This document shows positions 58,891 through 64,000 of a DNA stretch of 64,000 nucleotides, piece by piece; the first letter of the stretch is position 1; each line of letters opens with the position of its first letter. The position numbers were made by a program, and so were the translations under genes. Origin of the DNA: Anopheles merus (taxonomy: Eukaryota > Arthropoda > Insecta > Diptera > Culicidae); assembly GCF_017562075.2 (NCBI RefSeq), contig NC_054084.1, positions 20,448,389 to 20,512,388 on the forward strand. Direction: 5' to 3'. Below the pieces are notes generated by a model. The model worked only from the letters and a program-made list of their open reading frames with translations, ran no database searches and was not told the DNA's origin.

Positions 58891-60180
58891 TACTGTGTAT
58901 ACTTCTTACAGCGTCAATAAAAAAATGAATCCGTTGTGTACGCGCAATCTCCTACTCGGAGGGGGGTAGAGTAGAGTCACATTATCAACGCAGCAGCACG
59001 CTCGGTAGATGATAAGAAATGCTTTTTTTTGTTAGTGCATAGGGACAACGCTCCGTAAAAAAGTTGCGATTGTCTATGTGTTGGTAGAACGCAATTAATT
59101 CCAGTAGAAAAAAAGCTTAGAACATCCTGTTCCTTATGTTGGTAAAAAGAGTGGAATTTTGCATTCCATTCCTATTTCAACGTACCCTAAGACAAGTCGG
59201 TACGCCAGTTCTATCAGCAGTATGTGCCGATCGTAGCTGATAGTGGTTCAGTGAGGTACAAGTACACATTCTAGAGCAATTGAATAATTCAAAGATCGCA
59301 AACCAGTGACAGCATGCCTTTAGACCGGCTTCATTTGCAAACCTACCACCATGTTGGGGCACTGGAATGTTTGCTATGCACGGGATGAATTATTTAATCC
59401 ATCCCCACTCCGATGATGGAATAGTTCGTTTTATTTTATGATCAAACGATACGTCAAATTACTCTGTTGCCGTCCCCCTGCGCTTTGACGAACACATAGT
59501 AATGTCCACTGTCATTACCATCAATTAGTTGGTCTTCGTGAATTTCCGTCAGTTGGTACGCCCTTTGTTTGACGTGTCTAGCACATCTCTACATGGAAGA
59601 GGGCACATGATCTGTATCTTAGGATAGTAAAACAGTAAAAGGTGGTGGTCGTTAGTGGTTGGTGATTTGACATTTCGATCCGAACATGAGTGACTACAAA
59701 TGATATGTTCACGATGGTGGTGTGCTTATCTGCGTAATGCGTTACGATAATGTCGGATAACGTTGGAACGATTATCGTGTATCGTGTACAGTGCATCAAT
59801 TAATGACTCTTAGCGGCTGGGTTCTGTTCTACTATGTTGATCGTTTAATACTACCAGAGTGACTGGTTATGATCGTCCATCGTTAATGGGAATTTCTATC
59901 AAGATAGGCAGTTGGAGGGAAATGGTTGTCGAGGACTATCTAGGAATTACAATAGAAGCTTGAGTCTATGTTAATTGAGCTACTCAGGAGTTTTGTCAAC
60001 CAGTAATGTAGTTCTTATACAGAGAATCTCCGGCTTGTAGAGAACGGATATCTTGGAGTTATTAAACCCTTTTGAACTATCAGAACCCCTGAAAACCGCT
60101 GTATTCCAAATGTATTGCTCTCCCAGAGATGAAAACGGAAATGTATCTAAATATTCGGGAATATTCCTCTAGTATATTTT

Positions 60181-60300
60181 GGCGACCCCGTGTATTCGCA
60201 CGACCTAATATCATGCCCGTCGTCGGTTCAAATCCCGTCTGGACCGAACCGTTTCATGTATAGGATTTTCGATTGAGTTTAGTTTAGTTTAGTTCAGTGA
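60181..60300 (+). mobile_element. tRNA-like SINE fragment, other family
   Basis: A Pol III B box (GGTTCAAATCCCG) lies on the plus strand, preceded by CACGACCTAATATCATGCCC. The segment ends in a TTTAG pentamer tail (AGTTTAGTTTAGTTTAGTT). It differs from the SINE200-like copies in tail and orientation. Confidence 0.45.
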
Positions 60301-60627
60301 TAAAGGTAGATCTAGACTAACAACGGTTCTTGAATCAAATATGAAGAATGAGTAGTATATGAAAGACCTTTGGAGTCTATTAAAAATTGAACTTTAAAAA
60401 TATGTAATGTCAAATAAACATCAGTCAGCAGTCATGGTGTCGAGAAAACCACAACAACAACATGAATGTGGAGTCCAAACAGTGTGCAAATGTGATGGCA
60501 TCGTGGGCAATCGCAGGCGCGGGCAATGGTGATAATAATTCTGTTTACTTAACACGCTGTTACTTTGAAGTGGTTCGTTGAGCCGTCGTGTACACATGTG
60601 CAGTGGGTTTTGGATGGTTGGCGAAAT

Positions 60628-60842
60628 CTTCTTCTTCTTCTTTGGCTCAACACCCGATGCCGGTCAAGGCCTGGCAACACATTTGTGGGGTTGGCTTTCA
60701 GTGACTTATTGATTTCCCCCCATAGCAGGATAGTCAGTCCTACGTATGGCGGCACGGTCTATTTGGGGCTTGAACCCATGACGGGCATATTGTTAAGTCG
60801 TACGAGTTGACGACTGTACCATGAGACCGGCTAAATATGACC
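60628..60842 (-). mobile_element. SINE200-like SINE with 12-bp target duplication
   Basis: Minus strand: a tRNA-like head with A box (TGGTACAGTCG) and B box (GGGTTCAAGCCCC), then a body and an AAG-repeat tail (AAAGAAGAAGAAGAAG). It is flanked by perfect 12-bp duplications GGTTGGCGAAAT at 60616-60627 and 60843-60854. The intact duplications and tail point to a young insertion. The family name comes from memory of A. gambiae SINE200. Confidence 0.8.
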
Positions 60843-62152
60843 GGTTGGCGAAATACCAAAACTTAAAAAAAAAACAATGTTTTGTTTGAGCCAGACAGAA
60901 CGTTGCCCAAATCTCTGCCATTGCTGAAGGAGTGTACTATTTGCACTCCCAGCAAAAATGGTCAGATACACCCTTGTTTTACCACAAGCTTATCTACCCA
61001 ACTGGTAGCCCCTAAACGCGCGGTAGCACTCGGCTCCTCAACACACACCTTGTTGCTATAAACCCTCCAAATGTACCTTGCTGTACTAAATGGTCGGAAA
61101 ATTGACTCTTTTTTCCCTACGATTATTTCTCATAAGATATGGCGGATTTTGTTGGACGGCAGCTGATGTTATCTAGCAGAGTTGATAGTGAGCTGCGTAT
61201 GTACGTACGTCATACAGGCTACAGGCCTCTGTCGTCGGGTCTTCTTCCACCGAGGGACAGCTGCATCAACATTGCGGCAAATGTCATGTTCCGGGACTTT
61301 CATAATTCACGGGTCGTGGTTAATCGTCTTCTAGGGCAGATGTTTGCTGTCATGTATGGATTGTGATAACGAATGATAAATAAATAGAAGGATAAACCTT
61401 GAGCAGATGCCAGATGGATCTCTTTTTTTGGGGAATTATATACTATATATAGTTCCACTTATAAGATCCGACATCTAGTTAGTGTTAAGATCAATTACAA
61501 AAACACTGTTTGGAAAGAATAAAAAGGCAATTTATTACACGCATCAGAGCGCGTGTACTCAAGATAAAGACGATTAGATTAAAATACAAAAGTACTAAAC
61601 AAAAATCCTACCTTTTCCGCCGTTTTACATCACACACTGCAATCTAATGATAAGGACGAGGGCATAAACATACAAACAACTAGCAAAACCGCAACCGGGA
61701 GCTCAAGTAACAACGAGTCACCCACCGCCATACAGTTGCGAGCGAGCGCGCGCGATCGTTTTGCTGACTCGACGACGACGTCGGCAATGACGAAACGGCC
61801 AACTAATACCACACAACGATCATCGGTGCAGGGCGCACACAACAACTAACGGTCGGTTGTTGTTTTTTTTTAATGTACGGCCATCAATCGGTACAGTCGC
61901 TGCTGCTCCTACGCCGTGCGACGTGACGCATTCGTGGTAGAACTCTTCAGTGCGTCGGTTGTGCTTTTGTGTGTCCCGGGGTCGGTTTTTTTTGTTGTTT
62001 GTCCGCTTGTGTGGTGGCGCCGCGTGACACATACTGTGCGCTGTGTGTACACGGCCTCGATCCTGGTGCCTTTTATTTCCGCAACTTACAACTAAAGCCA
62101 CCTGGAAGTGGTTGTAGTGCCTTAGGTAGTGGATATCAGGTGTGTTGCGGCG

Positions 62153-62251
62153 ATGAAGGTGATGCTCAAGACAGGATGGCCCTCGGCAAAGACGATACAA
62201 AGGCTGTCGTACACGTACAGTGTACATCCTTGGAGCTACCTCCCCTGCCAG
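62153..62251 (+). CDS. Weak candidate first coding exon 3 (GC donor)
   Basis: ATG AAG GTG opens 33 codons (MKVMLKTGWPSAKTIQRLSY and on) to TGCCAG|GCAAGT, a rare GC-type donor, in phase 0. The preceding 350 bases are GC-rich and leader-like. An overlapping frame starting ATGGCCCTCGGC reads to the same donor in phase 1, so the coding frame is uncertain. Included because it would be a third phase-0 start on the same strand. Confidence 0.25.
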
Positions 62252-63702
62252 GCAAGTGTGTGTGTGTGTTGTAATGTGAAAAGAAGAGGATATTTGGAAG
62301 CATATACAAAAAAAAAAACGGTCAAATCAAGTAAAGCACACACTGGAATGTGCGAGAAACTAGTTCTGTTAGTGGGTGATAAGCAAAGCGCCGGCGTGTA
62401 ATGAAGCGACAGTCCCGATGGAGGTCGCCATTCGTAATCTCATCTGGACCGATCGCTTCTTTACAGACCGGTGTCGAAATGATTACGGTGTGTGATCGCG
62501 GGTCAGCGTGATGCAGCGTTCAATGTAAAGTGATACTCGAATGCAACAGGAGGATCACATGCACACACCACCATGCGCAGATGAAAGTGTAAACAGCTGT
62601 AATAGGATAGCACTAGAACCTGTGTAATGTTCTCGTGTGAAGCGTATAAGGAAAAAAAAGCAAAATGCCCGTTCAAGAACTTTCCTGACCACCGTGCGGA
62701 GACCTCTCTGCGTGCCGGTCGAAAGTGATCGTGCCGCTTCGTGTGCACACACAAGGTCACAGAGGCAGTGGTGCTGTTCGAAAAGCAACCGATCTCTCTA
62801 TTGTCAGTTGTCTTTCGTGTTAGTATATGCGTTACCAATGCCAATAGGGATTTATCAGAAGCAATCAAATTAGCAAATTACAAAACGGTCAAAACAGTAG
62901 AAGCGTATTTTTTTCGACTGCAGTCAGATTTTTGCAATTCCCGGACGCTCGTGTGGGACCCATTGATCGATCAATCTTAATTGCAGTTTGCAGGGGGTGG
63001 CCACAGAAGGGGTTCACATGCGACGTTATCTTGATGCATGGGTACAACAGGCCATAAAGATATTAAATCGAACCGCGCTGTTGGTCCCCATCCTGTTGGG
63101 AGAGTAGAGGTAATAGTAAGACAAAGTAGAACCTGTTGCCCGTTTAAAAGAGTTTTTTTTGAATAGTATGATTTGATTACTTGATCATTAGTGTATATTT
63201 CCGCTGCCTAAAACATAAATAATATGACTACGACTTCCTAGTCTATACGTAATGCATTTATCTATCTGTCTGAGGCGTGTATGTGACTCATGCCTGCGCA
63301 AATCCACGTTTGGCAATCACTGCAAATCCCTCCCTGCTTCTTGATGGTCGGAAGCTCCGAAAAGGGCCGTTGGAATCACAAGGATCAGCGCCGTTTTTTG
63401 GGGTTGGATTTCGATAAGATTAGTGTAAAGTTTGCTGGAGTTTCTTCGGTGATGTCCAACACCTGGTGCGACTCGTTAATGATACAGTAGAGGTAATGAT
63501 AAACGAAAGTTATCGGCTGGATTAACCGGGTCGGATCGATGGGAAATTACGGGATTACGCGAGGGTACCGGTTCTAATGGAGGACAGTTTGTGGACTATA
63601 GAAAAAGAGGGCATGAGTCACGCGATGTGTGGAAAATTCCAATACAAAGGGAAGGAAAACGGGACCCGTTCGTTATTGTTTGACCTGCACTTGGCAAGTG
63701 AC
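62252..63702 (+). other. Intron or intergenic
   Basis: Starts with a TG microsatellite. No exon supported. Confidence 0.4.
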
Positions 63703-63915
63703 TAGTGATGGGTGAAATTGAGAAAAATCCGAAGTCGACTCCAACCGGACTCCTATAATTTTGGAACTGACTCCGGACGGTAGGTCCGTCCAGCAATATC
63801 CAGAGACGTTCGGAGTTGAAATCGTCCGGAGCCGGAGTCATCCAGAGTCATTCGGAGTCGTTCCGAGTTGGGGTCGTCCGGAATCGGTTGAAGTCGGCCG
63901 GAGTCGACCTGAGTC
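63703..63915 (+). mobile_element. hAT-like GGAGTC element, copy 3 (one end)
   Basis: Starts TAGTGATGGGTGAAA like the other two copies. It then runs into GGAGTCG/CCGGAGTC repeats with the shared string GGTAGGTCCG. The other terminus is not identified; the core ends near 63915. Confidence 0.45.
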
Positions 63916-64000
63916 GACCTTCGAAACAAAGACCTGTATATGAAGTGCACGCGCAAAGTGAAAGACAATAAGCACCATCAAATGCCTGATCAAAAGCACA

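Larger units (their letters stand above)
54631..62152 (+). other. Probable long intron
   Basis: No convincing exon on either strand. Holds SINE copies and microsatellites, and a 13-C run near 56855. Confidence 0.4.

Overview
This is eukaryotic DNA from a mosquito, most likely an Anopheles. Short GT-AG introns interrupt otherwise intact genes, and promoters are of the TATA plus TCAGT-initiator type. There are two insect vitelline-membrane proteins, and a tRNA-derived SINE (60628-60842) resembles the SINE200 family I remember from Anopheles gambiae. Nothing bacterial is present. The species call rests on memory of repeat families and is not proven.

Layout. 0-8 kb holds two minus-strand eggshell genes carrying the exact C-x7-C-x8-C vitelline membrane domain. 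A third secreted minus-strand gene follows; its only intron has swallowed an 817-bp hAT-like element. 8.5-12.6 kb holds three small spliced genes: a RhoGAP-like protein lacking the arginine finger, a 60-residue protein starting MCLCCG, and an acidic 181-residue protein. 13.9-20.9 kb is a cluster of six very small secreted proteins plus one wrecked copy. All share a C-terminal C-x11-C signature with an invariant Asp and I cannot assign them to a described family; two carry the same paired GATA element upstream. 21.9-23.4 kb has two long-terminal-inverted-repeat elements. 24.4-26.3 kb has a His/PPxY-rich secreted or membrane protein, a small secreted ORF and an orphan minus-strand terminal exon.

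26.6-37.45 kb is one uninterrupted minisatellite of a 21-bp unit, roughly 500 copies, broken by a 100-N gap. All six frames of the unit are open, which yields meaningless ORFs of up to 2000 codons. The array carries internal higher-order duplications and is bracketed on both sides by an apparently older 15-bp repeat.

After the array come a small secreted, dibasic-site protein (39.2 kb) and the complete four-exon spliceosome gene Cdc40/Prp17 (40.2-42.2 kb, minus). From 42.9 kb to the end the window looks like the 5' part of a large plus-strand gene or genes. It has two good candidate first coding exons (43.45 and 54.52 kb) and one weak one (62.15 kb), all ending in phase 0, separated by long introns that hold SINEs, hAT-like elements and a dead non-LTR retrotransposon tail. 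The downstream exons are outside the window.

The strongest candidates for something undescribed are the C-x11-C secreted-peptide cluster and the 21-bp array.
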